Below the pieces are notes generated by a model. The model did no database searches and was not told where the DNA came from. It was given only the letters and a program-made list of their open reading frames with translations. A DNA stretch of 41,661 nt, taken from positions 1 to 41,661 of the forward strand of contig JALEIY010000109.1 of assembly GCA_022769785.1 (NCBI GenBank), given 5' to 3'. Of this stretch, positions 31,982 to 41,300 are shown piece after piece. Numbering within the stretch: position 1 is the stretch's first letter; every line of letters begins with the position of its first letter. The DNA comes from Eubacterium sp. (GTDB lineage Bacteria; Bacillota; Clostridia; Lachnospirales; Lachnospiraceae). Both the position numbers and the translations under genes were made by a program.

Positions 31982-32479
31982 TTATCGGTTATCAATCTTT
32001 TCCGGGTAAAGATCATGATGAGAAAGACGCCAGAAAGCAACTTCCTCCCATTTTGTTCCCGGTTTTCCGTAATTGCTGTAGGGATCGATGGAAATACCGC
32101 CCCTTGGTGTGAATTTTCCCCACACTTCAATATATTTCGGATCCATCAGAGCAATCAGATCTTTCATAATAATATTCACACAGTCTTCATGAAAATCCCC
32201 GTGGTTGCGGAAGCTGAACAGATACAGCTTTAAGGATTTACTCTCCACCATTTTCTTATCGGGAACATAGGAAATATAAATGCTGGCAAAATCCGGCTGT
32301 CCTGTCATCGGACAAAGGCTGGTAAACTCAGGGCAGTTAAATTTGACAAAATAGTCATGGTCCTGATGTTTGTTTATGAACGTTTCTAAAATCTCCGGCG
32401 CATAATCGGACGGGTATTTTGTTCCCTGATTACCCAGCAATGAAATGCCGGACAGCTCCTGTTTGGTTCTGGTACTCAT
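31982..32479 (-). CDS. queF: NADPH-dependent preQ0 reductase QueF
   Basis: It reduces 7-cyano-7-deazaguanine to preQ1 for tRNA queuosine. This is the short 165-residue unimodular type. The nucleophilic Cys at about 56 and the general-acid Asp at about 63 lie in [14 protein letters not shown]. The NADPH-site motif [21 protein letters not shown] follows. It is the last gene of a run with dfrA, an exported protein and a MIF-like gene. No other queuosine genes are in the window. Confidence 0.95.
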   Translation of the reverse strand: MSTRTKQELSGISLLGNQGTKYPSDYAPEILETFINKHQDHDYFVKFNCPEFTSLCPMTGQPDFASIYISYVPDKKMVESKSLKLYLFSFRNHGDFHEDCVNIIMKDLIALMDPKYIEVWGKFTPRGGISIDPYSNYGKPGTKWEEVAFWRLSHHDLYPEKIDNR

Positions 32480-32491
32480 TAGTCTCTCCTT

Positions 32492-32836
32492 TTAAAGCAG
32501 TCTTGCATTTACCCCAAAATTATCACAAAAGGCAAAGGTTACATATACGTTCTCCTCCGGAATTCTGAGATCTTCTTTCATAATCCGGAAAATAGCCTCA
32601 TTCAGCTTTTCGCAGTCTTCTCTGGAAGGCCCGGTCTTTAAAATCACATTTACGCTTGCTCCATACTCCAGGAATTCTCCTCCTTTGTAAATATGCTCAT
32701 CGGAAGAAATGGAAACCATCAGTCCTTTTTCTGTTTTTCCCGGAATCAGTGTAATCGCTTCTCCCAGCTTGTCTGTAAGAATTCTTTCCTGTTTTCTTGA
32801 TGCCTGTTTGGCAATTTTTACTTCAATTAATGGCAT
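32492..32836 (-). CDS. Tautomerase/MIF-like superfamily protein
   Basis: This 114-residue protein begins MPLIEVKIAKQASRKQERILTDKLGEAITLI, giving an N-terminal Pro after Met removal, the catalytic base of the tautomerase superfamily. Its length and overall pattern (GLMVSISSDEHIYKGGEFLEYGASVNVILKTG, then YVTFAFCDNFGVN) resemble macrophage migration inhibitory factor-like proteins. The physiological substrate is unknown. It is 12 nt upstream of queF in the transcript. Confidence 0.75.
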   Translation of the reverse strand: MPLIEVKIAKQASRKQERILTDKLGEAITLIPGKTEKGLMVSISSDEHIYKGGEFLEYGASVNVILKTGPSREDCEKLNEAIFRIMKEDLRIPEENVYVTFAFCDNFGVNARLL

Positions 32837-32850
32837 AAAATATCTCCTTT

Positions 32851-33492
32851 TTAATATAAACTGTTCGCCAGCTTCTCCATGGAAACCGGGACATTTGCCT
32901 GCAGTACATTATCCAGTGCTTTTGTCATTTTTTTCACTTTCCATTTGGTTCCTTTTTTAACAAAAGTTACTTTAATGGTCTGTGTCCGGTATGCCGTCTT
33001 CTTCACAGAAGCTGCAGATCTGCGAACCACTGAATTCATATATTTCATCAGCTGCTTCTCTGTCATTTCAAGCATTTTTTCCAAATCCATTTTACCACTT
33101 AACATATCATTGCTGATATTTGTCATCAGATTCTCCGTAAACTGTTTCGAATTGACATAGCGAATCTTAAATTTTACATCAACGGTTGTTTTATTTCTTT
33201 TCTTTTTGGAAACCACTTTCCACTTCATCTTTTTTGCACATTTTTTATAATACTTATACATCTCATCGCCTGAACTGGCATTGGCGGTATCATAAATCAT
33301 GTCATACTCCCCAAGGTCTGCCACCCGGGAACGTATTCCTTTGATGTGGAATGCTTTCGCATATTTCATAAATTGCTTCACGGATGTGTTCAGTGTCTCC
33401 TGTTTTGCTGCATGAACTTCCAAAGTTCCCACAGAAAAAGCGGTGACCATAAGCATAAATGCAGTCATCAGACAAATCAGTCTTTTTTTCAT
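32851..33492 (-). CDS. Exported basic protein of unknown function
   Basis: This 213-residue protein has a signal peptide (MKKRLICLMTAFMLMVTAFSVGTLEVHA, cut likely after VHA). The mature part is Lys-rich and repeats a KWKVKK-type pattern (MKWKVVSKKKRNKTTVDVKFKIRYV and FVKKGTKWKVKKMTKALDN), which suggests an NTF2-like or cystatin-like fold. That fold is a guess. There is no lipobox cysteine. The start at 33492 is preferred because GGAGG lies 8 nt upstream. The protein lies between dfrA and the MIF-like gene. Confidence 0.75.
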   Translation of the reverse strand: MKKRLICLMTAFMLMVTAFSVGTLEVHAAKQETLNTSVKQFMKYAKAFHIKGIRSRVADLGEYDMIYDTANASSGDEMYKYYKKCAKKMKWKVVSKKKRNKTTVDVKFKIRYVNSKQFTENLMTNISNDMLSGKMDLEKMLEMTEKQLMKYMNSVVRRSAASVKKTAYRTQTIKVTFVKKGTKWKVKKMTKALDNVLQANVPVSMEKLANSLY

Positions 33493-33531
33493 ATTCATTT
33501 CCTCCTTCAAATACTGTACACAAGCCGTGTA

Positions 33532-34041
33532 TTATCCCTGAAAGCATTTTGTCTTTTTATTTTTATAAATGACATCATGATAAATCAGGTCAAAGCAGGT
33601 CTGTTCTTCTCCTTCCTGCTCTGATCCCCAGCCGTCTTCTTTATCAAGATTCGGCATCCATGTATCTGCTTCATAGGCATAATCCAGCTTTGTAATATAA
33701 GCAGTATCACAGTATGGAAGCATCATCCGGTAAACACTTTCTCCGCCGACAATAAAAACATTGTCGGAATCATATGGTTTCAGCTGCTCCCACAGTTCCT
33801 CTTTGCTGTGAACCGTTATGATTCCCTTTTTATTATAATCCATCTGTCCGGTAAGTACAATATTGATTCTTCCCGGCAGCGGTTTTCCTCCGGGAAAGCT
33901 TTCAAAGGTTTTTCTTCCTGCCACAATGACATTTCCCACCGTCAGGTTCCTGAACTTCTGCATATCTGCCGGTATCTGTACAAGAAGTCTGTTATCCCTG
34001 CCAATAGCCCAGTTACGATCTGCCGCAGCAATCAGTTTCAT
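33532..34041 (-). CDS. Dihydrofolate reductase
   Basis: It reduces dihydrofolate to tetrahydrofolate with NADPH. The 169-residue enzyme begins MKLIAAADRNWAIGRDNRLLVQIPADMQKFRNLT. It then has NVIVAGRKTFESFPGGKPLPGRINIVLT (NADPH site) and VFIVGGESVYRMMLPYCDTAYITKLD. The usual DHFR substrate-site segment (LPWHLPADLKHF) appears as LLVQIPADMQKF, with Gln in place of the Trp. The start is the ATG at 34041 after GAGGTGGG. The track version adds 12 residues without a better signal. Confidence 0.92.
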   Translation of the reverse strand: MKLIAAADRNWAIGRDNRLLVQIPADMQKFRNLTVGNVIVAGRKTFESFPGGKPLPGRINIVLTGQMDYNKKGIITVHSKEELWEQLKPYDSDNVFIVGGESVYRMMLPYCDTAYITKLDYAYEADTWMPNLDKEDGWGSEQEGEEQTCFDLIYHDVIYKNKKTKCFQG

Positions 34042-34111
34042 TTTTCCCACCTCGCTCTTTTTTCTTTCTTCTTCCATTGTATCGTTCTTTATTGTTTCCC
34101 GAGAATGGGAA

Positions 34112-34140
34112 TTGATTTTCTGACGGAAAAGTATTAAAAT
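34112..34140 (+). promoter_or_regulatory. Promoter of the small membrane protein gene
   Basis: TTGATT and TAAAAT are separated by 17 nt in the plus direction, about 40 nt before the ATG at 34179. Confidence 0.6.
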
Positions 34141-34178
34141 AAATACATACTACAATACTCAAAAGAAAGGATGTTAAC

Positions 34179-34436
34179 ATGAAAAAATCAAAATTAATGT
34201 TTCTTGTTGCATTTCTCAGTGCTTTTTCTGCTGTACTTGTAATGCTTTATCTTTTAAAAGACCATATAAAAGAATGCCCGGTATGTGGCAAGTTCTTTGG
34301 ACATGAAGAGGAAGATGACTTCCTTGATGATGATCTTTTTGATGACATTGAAATCCCTGAAAAAGAGGAAAAAGAAGAAAAACCGACTGCAAAGGTACGC
34401 CGCGGATACATTCCTCTGAAATTCCACCATCAATAA
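34179..34436 (+). CDS. Small single-pass membrane protein with acidic tail
   Basis: This 85-residue protein has one N-terminal hydrophobic helix (about 6-26), a CPVCGKFFG pair of cysteines that could bind metal or form a disulfide, then a strongly acidic stretch (EEEDDFLDDDLFDDIEIPEKEEKEEK) and a basic tail (KVRRGYIPLKFHHQ). GAAAGGATGTTAAC precedes the ATG. No family was recognised. It is a lone plus-strand gene between dfrA and hslO. Confidence 0.7.
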   Translation: MKKSKLMFLVAFLSAFSAVLVMLYLLKDHIKECPVCGKFFGHEEEDDFLDDDLFDDIEIPEKEEKEEKPTAKVRRGYIPLKFHHQ

Positions 34437-34478
34437 TATTTCCGAATAACGGAAGAGATTACCGTATCGGAACTTCCC

Positions 34479-34504
34479 AGGCTGCAGGATTTATCTTGCA
34501 GCCT
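34479..34504. terminator. Hairpin shared by the small membrane gene and hslO ends
   Basis: AGGCTGCA pairs with TGCAGCCT, with the hslO stop codon in the loop. In the plus direction it is followed by TTTAAC. Neither direction has a strong T tract. Confidence 0.4.
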
Positions 34505-35369
34505 TTAACATTTCCTTTAATTCTTCAACCGTAAACTGATAATGAGAATTACAGAAATGACAGTTTACCTCTATCGGCTTTCCTTCCTCAATCATCTGCA
34601 TCAGTTCTTTTTTCCCAACACTGATTACTGCCTTTGAAACTCTTTCTTTGGAGCAGTTACAATAAAACTGTGTCGGAATTTTATCTTCTATACTCATATC
34701 AAACCCTTCAAAAAGCTGATGCATCATATCCTCCGGAGTCTCACCACGATCCAGATGATTTGTCACAGAAGAAAAGTCCTGAAGACGTTTTTCCAGTGCT
34801 GCCGTTACTTCTTCTCCGGCAAAAGGCATCATCTGAATAATAAATCCACCGGCCTGTTTTACCGTATTATCCCGGTTCATCAACACTCCCAGCGCCACGG
34901 AAGTCGGAATCTGCTCGGATTCCGCAAAATAATAGGTAAGGTCCTCCGCAATTTCTCCGGAAACAAGCTGTGTCTGGCCGGAATAAGGCTCCTTCAGCCC
35001 CAGGTCCTTAATTACCGTAAGAACGCCCAGGTCCAGTGCGCCCCCCACATCCAGCTTTCCTTTCGCATTTGGAGGCAGCATGACATCATTATGAAAAGCA
35101 TAGCCTTTTACATTGGCTTTTGCATCGGCGGTAACAACCAGTCCTCCAATAGGACCACTGCATTTAATCTGCACGGTTAAAACATCCGTTTCATTTTTAC
35201 ACATACTTCCCATCATGGCTCCTCCGGTAAGCAGTCTGCCAAGAGCTGCCGTTACTACCGGACTTGTATTATGATGTTTTCTTGCTTCTTCTACCAGATT
35301 TCTTGATGTGGCAGCAAAAAAACGTACCTGATGATCTGCTGCCATTCCTCTAATAATATAATCTTCCAC
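34491..35369 (-). CDS. hslO: Redox-regulated holdase chaperone Hsp33
   Basis: This is a cytoplasmic chaperone activated by oxidation and unfolding. The 292-residue protein carries the C-terminal zinc-binding redox switch as FYCNC and VNCHFCNSHY (a C-x-C and C-x-x-C pair). The N-terminal substrate-binding part contains ALGRLLTGGAMMGSMCKNE and GPIGGLVVTADAKANVKGY. The start is a GTG that overlaps the methyltransferase stop as TAGTG, with AAAGGAGG upstream. Confidence 0.96.
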   Translation of the reverse strand: MEDYIIRGMAADHQVRFFAATSRNLVEEARKHHNTSPVVTAALGRLLTGGAMMGSMCKNETDVLTVQIKCSGPIGGLVVTADAKANVKGYAFHNDVMLPPNAKGKLDVGGALDLGVLTVIKDLGLKEPYSGQTQLVSGEIAEDLTYYFAESEQIPTSVALGVLMNRDNTVKQAGGFIIQMMPFAGEEVTAALEKRLQDFSSVTNHLDRGETPEDMMHQLFEGFDMSIEDKIPTQFYCNCSKERVSKAVISVGKKELMQMIEEGKPIEVNCHFCNSHYQFTVEELKEMLKAAR

Positions 35370-36133
35370 TATTTATTTCCTCCTTTTTGGTATTCCCGGG
35401 CAGTAACAACGATACGTTCGCTTTTTTCGTCCGCAGATCTGCCTGTATATCCGTCATATGCCGCAAGAAACTCCATTCCCGCTTCATGAAGCATCTGTTT
35501 TATCTCAGAAAGAGTATATCCTCTCTGCAAATGTTCTTCTTCGAATTTTCTGTATCTGCCGTCTTCTTCCCGGACAAAAACCCGAAGGTCAATTTCATTG
35601 AAATGCTCTGCTTCATCGTAACTGTTATACCAGATAAAGCTCACATCCTCCCGGTCTTCGGCAATCACAGTTTCTCCCATTAATTCCCGGTATTTATATT
35701 CTGTATTAAAATCAAAAAGAAAAATTCCGCCGGGATCCAGATAATTATTGACCAGACGAAAAACCTGGGTCAGCTCTTCCGGATTTGTGATGTAATTGAT
35801 ACTGTCACAGATGGATATCACTGCCCGAACTGTTCCATACAGTTCAAACTCTCTCATATCCTGCCACAGATAAAGAAAATCTTTATTGCCTTCCTGACTT
35901 TTTTCCTGTGCAATCTGAAGCATCTCCATAGAGGAATCCACTCCAATCATATCAAAACCGGCATCTCCCATCAGCTCCATCATCTTTCCGGTTCCACAGC
36001 CCAGTTCCAGCATAAGTCCTTCCCTGATTGCATATTCCCCCAGTTTCTGTCTGATAAAATCTGCCCATTCCTCATAGGGAACTTCGTCCATCAGTTCATC
36101 GTATACCCGCGCAAAGCTTTCATAAACTTCCAT
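35369..36133 (-). CDS. Class I SAM-dependent methyltransferase
   Basis: This 254-residue protein has the Rossmann methyltransferase motifs: MLELGCGTGKMMELM (motif I, about 41-55), IGVDSSMEMLQIAQ (motif II), AVISICDSINYI (motif post-II) and LDPGGIFLFDFNT. It begins YESFARVYDELMDEVPYEEWADFI, an opening common in small uncharacterised methyltransferases. The substrate is unknown. AAGGAGGAACA precedes the ATG. It is coupled to hslO. Confidence 0.85.
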   Translation of the reverse strand: MEVYESFARVYDELMDEVPYEEWADFIRQKLGEYAIREGLMLELGCGTGKMMELMGDAGFDMIGVDSSMEMLQIAQEKSQEGNKDFLYLWQDMREFELYGTVRAVISICDSINYITNPEELTQVFRLVNNYLDPGGIFLFDFNTEYKYRELMGETVIAEDREDVSFIWYNSYDEAEHFNEIDLRVFVREEDGRYRKFEEEHLQRGYTLSEIKQMLHEAGMEFLAAYDGYTGRSADEKSERIVVTAREYQKGGNK

Positions 36134-36142
36134 TGTTCCTCC

Positions 36143-37669
36143 TTATAAAAGCGGCGCAAAAATCCGCAAAATTCCCTGCAAAAGCTGAAAGAACATATTC
36201 TTTTTACACAGCGCAAGGGTAATATTGGTACAGTCTTCCAGTGTTTCTTCCATGTCTTTTTTTATTTCTTTTACAGCGTCCATCTGATAAAGGAATAATC
36301 CGTTTTCAAAATGATGATAAAAGCTTCTGTAATCCAGATTAATCGTTCCAACTGTTGCAATTTTATCATCACAGACCGCACATTTACTGTGTATAAATCC
36401 CGGCCGATACTGAAAAATCAAAACACCGCCCTCTACCAGTTGCTGATAATAGGATTGAGTAGCCATAAATACAAGCTTTTTATCCGGTATCCCCGGAGTG
36501 ATAATTCGAACATCCACTCCTCGTTTTGCCGCCAGAATAAGCGCCGTTGCCATCTCATTATCAATAATCAGATACGGTGTAAAAAAGTAAATATATTCTC
36601 TGGCCATATTTATCATATTCAGATATACACTCTCTCCTACCAGTTCATCATCCAGCGGAAAGTCCGTATAGGGAAGAACCAGACCTTTACTTGGCACCTT
36701 TTTTACCTCATCATAAGAAAACTGATTGTAATCCAGTTTTTCCTCCGAAAAAGAATTCCACATCTGCAAAAACATCATGGTCATGCTGTGAACCGCTTTT
36801 CCTTCCAGCCGGACACCGTTATCCTTCCAGTATCCAAACCTCTGCTTCTCATTGATATATTCATCCGCAAAATTGATGCCCCCGGTAAATGCAACATTAT
36901 CATCTATCACCAGAATCTTTCTGTGATCCCGGTTATTAAAGACGGTAGAAAAAATCGGGATGTAGCGGTTAAATACCACACATTTGATCCCTTTTTTTCT
37001 TAATACCTGCTCATATCGGACCGGCAGCACAAAAGCACATCCCACATCATCATACATTACCCGGACATCCACGCCTTCTGATGCTTTTTCTTCCAGAATC
37101 TTCAGAACCGAATTCCACATAATCCCTTCTTCCACAATAAAATATTCCAGAAAAATGTATTCCTTCGCTTTTTTCAGTTCTTCTAACATTACCGTAAAAC
37201 AGGCTTCTCCGCTGGGATAGTAGTTTACCTGTGAATCCCTGCAGGCAGGGAATCCGGAACAGTGTTCCAGATAATAAACCTGTCCGGCAACATCACCGTC
37301 TTTTTGTTCCAGTTCCTCATGGATGGTTTCATCAAACACCAGCTGCTTCGCACTTTTTTCAATCTCCGGCTCCAGCTTATTTCTCATAGCCACCAGTGGC
37401 TTTTTCCCTCCTATATACAGGTACAGCATCCCGCCGAACACAGGAACCATCAGGATAACAATGACCCAGGCCAACTTCACCGCCGGATTATCACTCCGGT
37501 TCATAATCGCAATAACGACCAGTACGCTGAGAATCTGAAATCCTATGGAAATATACTGACTGTAAGAGGTCAGTTTAAAAAACAACAGCAAAAGCCATCC
37601 GATCTGAAGTAAAATCAGAAGGGACACTATGACCATCCTATGAGAAATAAACTTGAAAATCTTTCGCAT
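36143..37669 (-). CDS. cls: Cardiolipin synthase (PLD family)
   Basis: It joins two phosphatidylglycerol molecules to cardiolipin at the membrane. The 508-residue protein has two N-terminal membrane helices (about 12-32 and 38-85, PLDc_N-type) and two HKD motifs, NRDHRKILVIDDNVAFTGG near residue 245 and FIHSKCAVCDDKIATVGTINLDYRSF near 425. The second HKD segment has two cysteines (KCAVCDDK). It is 9 nt from the methyltransferase gene and 18 nt from addA, all on one strand. Confidence 0.94.
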   Translation of the reverse strand: MRKIFKFISHRMVIVSLLILLQIGWLLLLFFKLTSYSQYISIGFQILSVLVVIAIMNRSDNPAVKLAWVIVILMVPVFGGMLYLYIGGKKPLVAMRNKLEPEIEKSAKQLVFDETIHEELEQKDGDVAGQVYYLEHCSGFPACRDSQVNYYPSGEACFTVMLEELKKAKEYIFLEYFIVEEGIMWNSVLKILEEKASEGVDVRVMYDDVGCAFVLPVRYEQVLRKKGIKCVVFNRYIPIFSTVFNNRDHRKILVIDDNVAFTGGINFADEYINEKQRFGYWKDNGVRLEGKAVHSMTMMFLQMWNSFSEEKLDYNQFSYDEVKKVPSKGLVLPYTDFPLDDELVGESVYLNMINMAREYIYFFTPYLIIDNEMATALILAAKRGVDVRIITPGIPDKKLVFMATQSYYQQLVEGGVLIFQYRPGFIHSKCAVCDDKIATVGTINLDYRSFYHHFENGLFLYQMDAVKEIKKDMEETLEDCTNITLALCKKNMFFQLLQGILRIFAPLL

Positions 37670-37687
37670 AATGTCACCTTTTCATAA

Positions 37688-40600
37688 TCAAAGCACTTCT
37701 ATATATTTTTCTAATGTAAAGGAATATATATATGTGTGTACTACCTTTTGTTCCAAAAGCTGCTCAAGGGCTGTCTTGTAGTATAACATCTGTTTTCTAT
37801 AACGGTCAAGAAGCAACTGCTCCTGTCCCGGCCTTACATAATCCGTTTTATAATCAAAAAGCCAGATGCCTTCCTCATCTTCTCCGTAGGCATCGATGAT
37901 TCCCTGAATAACCACTTTCTCTTCGGATAAGGTACTCTCGTCAACAAAAGAAACCGGCAGCCCGATAGTGAAAGGAATCTCCCGGTAAAACCGTCCTTCC
38001 GCATCCATCTTCCGAACCTTTTCTCCAATTTCTGAAAACAGGAAATGTTCCACTCCACGATATACAAATCCCGGAGAAATCTTTTTTGCCGCTCCATTAC
38101 TTTCTATTGTCTTTGTCAGGATTTCTTTCAGTTCTTTTTTATTATTCACCAAACCAAACGGCATTAATTCCATGATTTTATGAATAATCGTACCCCGGTC
38201 AGCACCGAAAAGTTCTTTTTCCTCTTCTTTAAGGAACCCCGGCAGAGGAAGTTCTTCGTTTTTTGTAAGCGGTATTGGGGCATCGGTTGACATATCCTCC
38301 CTGCCGTTTTCCGTAACAATGGTTTTCATGGAAAACTTTTTAAGCTCTGAAACGGAATATTTCCGCTTCCATGATACAGAATCCATATGAGGATATCGGT
38401 AATCAAAGGACTGGTATATTGCTGACATATCTCCGATTTGTCCCAGCATTTCGGCAGCTTCTTCCAGTGTCATCTTCGTTTTTTCATTTTTTTCTTCCGC
38501 CGTCCAGTCCGGCAGTTCATAGCTGTGAATCATTTTCAGTTCAAAGCTTTCCAGACTGCCTGTAGAAGAAGCTGCGGTTCCTGCAAACTTTGACCAGTTT
38601 TTATGCATGGAAAAAATCGGAAGAAGCCAGTCCATTACCGAATTTGCCCTGAGCTTTGTCACAAGATTCAAATTCACTTTTTCACAGCCAAAAAGTGCTT
38701 CTTCCCGAACGCCGGCAGTCAGAATCAATTTGTTTTTTGCTCTGGTCATCGCCACATACAGTATCCTCAGCCCCTCTTCGAGCGTATCCTTACACATCAT
38801 TTCCGTGATGGCTTTTTTCATCAGAGAAGGCACAGAAATTCTTCTTTGCATATCCACACAGTTCAGTCCGATTCCCATTTCCGGATGACAAACGATAGCT
38901 GCTCTTGCATCTTTTAAATTAAACTTTTTGGAAAGGTCACTCACAAATACGACCGGGAACTCCAGACCTTTACTTTTATGTATAGTCATAATCCTTACAG
39001 TATTTTCCTCATCCTCATTTACCGAGGCTTCCCCCATCTCCACCTCGTAGGAACGAAGCTGGTCCATATATCTTAAAAAATAGAACAGTCCTTTAAAGAC
39101 TGTCTTCTCATACTCCTCGGCTTTTTGCAGCAGCATGAGAAGATTTTCCCGGCGTTTTTCTCCCTCCGGCATAAGCATAACGTCATAAAATAATCCGGTT
39201 TTCCGGTAAATTTCCCATAGGAGCTCATGAAGCGATGTGGTTTTTTTCTTTTTGCGGAAATATCCGAGAAGTCCCACAAAATCACTGAGGCGGTTAATAA
39301 ATTCTCTATCCTCCCCATCCTCCATATAAAGCTTTATCAGCTCATATAAAGAGTATTCTTTTCGTACCGGCGGAAGAACCAGAGTTTTTAATCGGGCCAG
39401 TTCTTCTTCGGTGAAGCCTCCAATCGAGGAAAGCATCACAGAAGCCATTGGAATATCCTGGTATACATTGTCCACAATGGCCAGGTAGTTTAAAGCCAAT
39501 TCCACTTCTCTATTATGAAAATATCCTGTATGAATATCGCATCGGGCCAATATGCCCGCGTTATTCAGGTATTCTGCCATAACCTGCCCGTATCCGGAAG
39601 CAGACCGCAGTAAAATTACTATATCCCGGTTTTCATAGCCTTCCTTATGAAGTTCTTTTATCCGTTTGGCAATCATAAGTGTTTCTGCTTTCAGTGTATC
39701 AGCCCGCAGCATCCCTTCTTCTTTTTCGGCGACAAAGAGCATTACTTCTGATTTATCCGCGCATTGTGCCATCGGACCGCCTTTTCCCGGGTAAAGGGCT
39801 ATTTTTTCGTTGTAATCCACGCCACCGAAATCATGCTCCATTAAGCGGGAAAAAATATCATTACAAAAGGCAAGCACTCCCGGCGCACTTCGAAAATTAT
39901 CTCTGAGTTCAATGCAAATCCCACTGCTTCCGCTGGCCTTATATTCTTCATATCTGTCCAGAAACAAGTCCGGTCTTGCCTGGCGGAAACGGTAGATACT
40001 CTGCTTTACATCTCCCACAGCAAAAAGACGACTTCCCTCTTTTGCGTTAAGAACTTTTATCATAGTTTCCTGAACCAGATTGGTATCCTGATACTCATCC
40101 ACAAACACTTCTTTATATTTGCGTGATAAGGCTTTTGCCGTCTCTGACGGAATAGGTTCCCCTGTCTCGTCATAACCGGAAACAAGAAGTTTTAATGCCA
40201 TATGCTCGAGGTCATCAAAATCATAGACATTTTTTTCTTTTTTATTCTGAAAATACTTTTCTTCATATCGCCCTACCAGCCTTGCCAGTTCTTCCATTAC
40301 CGGAAGAAGGATTCTGCACTCCTGACAGAGCGTTTCGTTATCCCCGGAAAAGCACATTTCTTTTATCTTTTTCAAACCATCCCGAACTGCATTATGTGTT
40401 TCTTTCACCAGCTCCAGTCGTTCCGGCCACTGTTTTTCCTCTTTGTTTGCCCGCGGACAGGATGGCAGGGTATTATTTTCCATCTGATGAAAAAGATTCT
40501 CATACCCGTTTGTTTTTTCCAGCTGTTCTAATATCTTTTCATCCTCTTCCAGAACATGATACCATCTCGCCGGTTCCTTTTCTTCCGGGAAGCTTTCCAT

Positions 40601-41299
40601 ACTTTTTTTCACTTCGTTATGTAAAGCTGTGATTTCCCGTTTTGCCTTTTGAAACATTTGTTTTACAACGATACTATCTTCTGTTCCTCCCGGATATGAC
40701 ATTTGCCTTATCTGAGAAATCACCATATCAAACCACTGCCCGGCTTCTGGAAACCCTCTTGAAAACCGGTAGAGGCTGTCAATGATTTCTTCCAGTTCTC
40801 TGTCATCCCGACCGGGAGAATAGGATTCTGCCAGATTAATAAAGGACTCTCTTCCACTGGCATAGGCTTCCTCTAAAACATCTTCCAACGCTTGATGTCT
40901 TAACAGGAAAAGTTCTCCTTCTTCTCCAATCCGGAAAGACGGATCCAGTTCCAATTCCTGAAAGTGCTGACGCAAAAGACGGTTGCAAAAACTGTGCACA
41001 GTGGAAATATCGGCGTATTTCACCATGCGAAGCTGTGTTCTTAAATACCGGTTATCCGGGGTATCCTCCAATCTGCGAAGCAGTTCATCTTCAATACGCT
41101 CTTTCATTTCCCGGGCTGCGGCGTTGGTAAATGTCATGACAAGAAATTCACTGATAGACACCGGGTCTTTTTCATCCTGAATCCGGTCTGCGATACGGCT
41201 TACCAGCACTCTGGTTTTTCCGGCTCCGGCTCCGGCTGAAATCAGCAAATCTTTCCCCCGCTCTTTGACCGCTCTCTCCTGCTCCTTTGTAAAATCCAT
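37688..41299 (-). CDS. addA: ATP-dependent helicase-nuclease subunit A
   Basis: This is the UvrD-like helicase/nuclease subunit of the AddAB double-strand break resection enzyme. The 1203-residue protein has Walker A at about 18-26 (ISAGAGAGKTRVLVSRI), the DEYQDTN box (Walker B, about 400), VGDVKQSIYRFRQARPDLF, and MTIHKSKGLEFPVVFV and YVAMTRAKNKLIL (motifs V and VI). A C-terminal RecB-like nuclease domain follows, with VIQGIIDAYGEDEEGIWLFDYKTD. The length is typical. GTGGAGTGAT precedes the ATG, directly after the addB stop. Confidence 0.97.
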   Translation of the reverse strand: MDFTKEQERAVKERGKDLLISAGAGAGKTRVLVSRIADRIQDEKDPVSISEFLVMTFTNAAAREMKERIEDELLRRLEDTPDNRYLRTQLRMVKYADISTVHSFCNRLLRQHFQELELDPSFRIGEEGELFLLRHQALEDVLEEAYASGRESFINLAESYSPGRDDRELEEIIDSLYRFSRGFPEAGQWFDMVISQIRQMSYPGGTEDSIVVKQMFQKAKREITALHNEVKKSMESFPEEKEPARWYHVLEEDEKILEQLEKTNGYENLFHQMENNTLPSCPRANKEEKQWPERLELVKETHNAVRDGLKKIKEMCFSGDNETLCQECRILLPVMEELARLVGRYEEKYFQNKKEKNVYDFDDLEHMALKLLVSGYDETGEPIPSETAKALSRKYKEVFVDEYQDTNLVQETMIKVLNAKEGSRLFAVGDVKQSIYRFRQARPDLFLDRYEEYKASGSSGICIELRDNFRSAPGVLAFCNDIFSRLMEHDFGGVDYNEKIALYPGKGGPMAQCADKSEVMLFVAEKEEGMLRADTLKAETLMIAKRIKELHKEGYENRDIVILLRSASGYGQVMAEYLNNAGILARCDIHTGYFHNREVELALNYLAIVDNVYQDIPMASVMLSSIGGFTEEELARLKTLVLPPVRKEYSLYELIKLYMEDGEDREFINRLSDFVGLLGYFRKKKKTTSLHELLWEIYRKTGLFYDVMLMPEGEKRRENLLMLLQKAEEYEKTVFKGLFYFLRYMDQLRSYEVEMGEASVNEDEENTVRIMTIHKSKGLEFPVVFVSDLSKKFNLKDARAAIVCHPEMGIGLNCVDMQRRISVPSLMKKAITEMMCKDTLEEGLRILYVAMTRAKNKLILTAGVREEALFGCEKVNLNLVTKLRANSVMDWLLPIFSMHKNWSKFAGTAASSTGSLESFELKMIHSYELPDWTAEEKNEKTKMTLEEAAEMLGQIGDMSAIYQSFDYRYPHMDSVSWKRKYSVSELKKFSMKTIVTENGREDMSTDAPIPLTKNEELPLPGFLKEEEKELFGADRGTIIHKIMELMPFGLVNNKKELKEILTKTIESNGAAKKISPGFVYRGVEHFLFSEIGEKVRKMDAEGRFYREIPFTIGLPVSFVDESTLSEEKVVIQGIIDAYGEDEEGIWLFDYKTDYVRPGQEQLLLDRYRKQMLYYKTALEQLLEQKVVHTYIYSFTLEKYIEVL

Positions 41300-41300
41300 A

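Noticed and set aside
36311-37003. Plus-strand ORF of 230 codons opposite cardiolipin synthase
   Set aside because: It is a shadow of a clear two-HKD cardiolipin synthase. Its protein composition is biased and no motif was seen.
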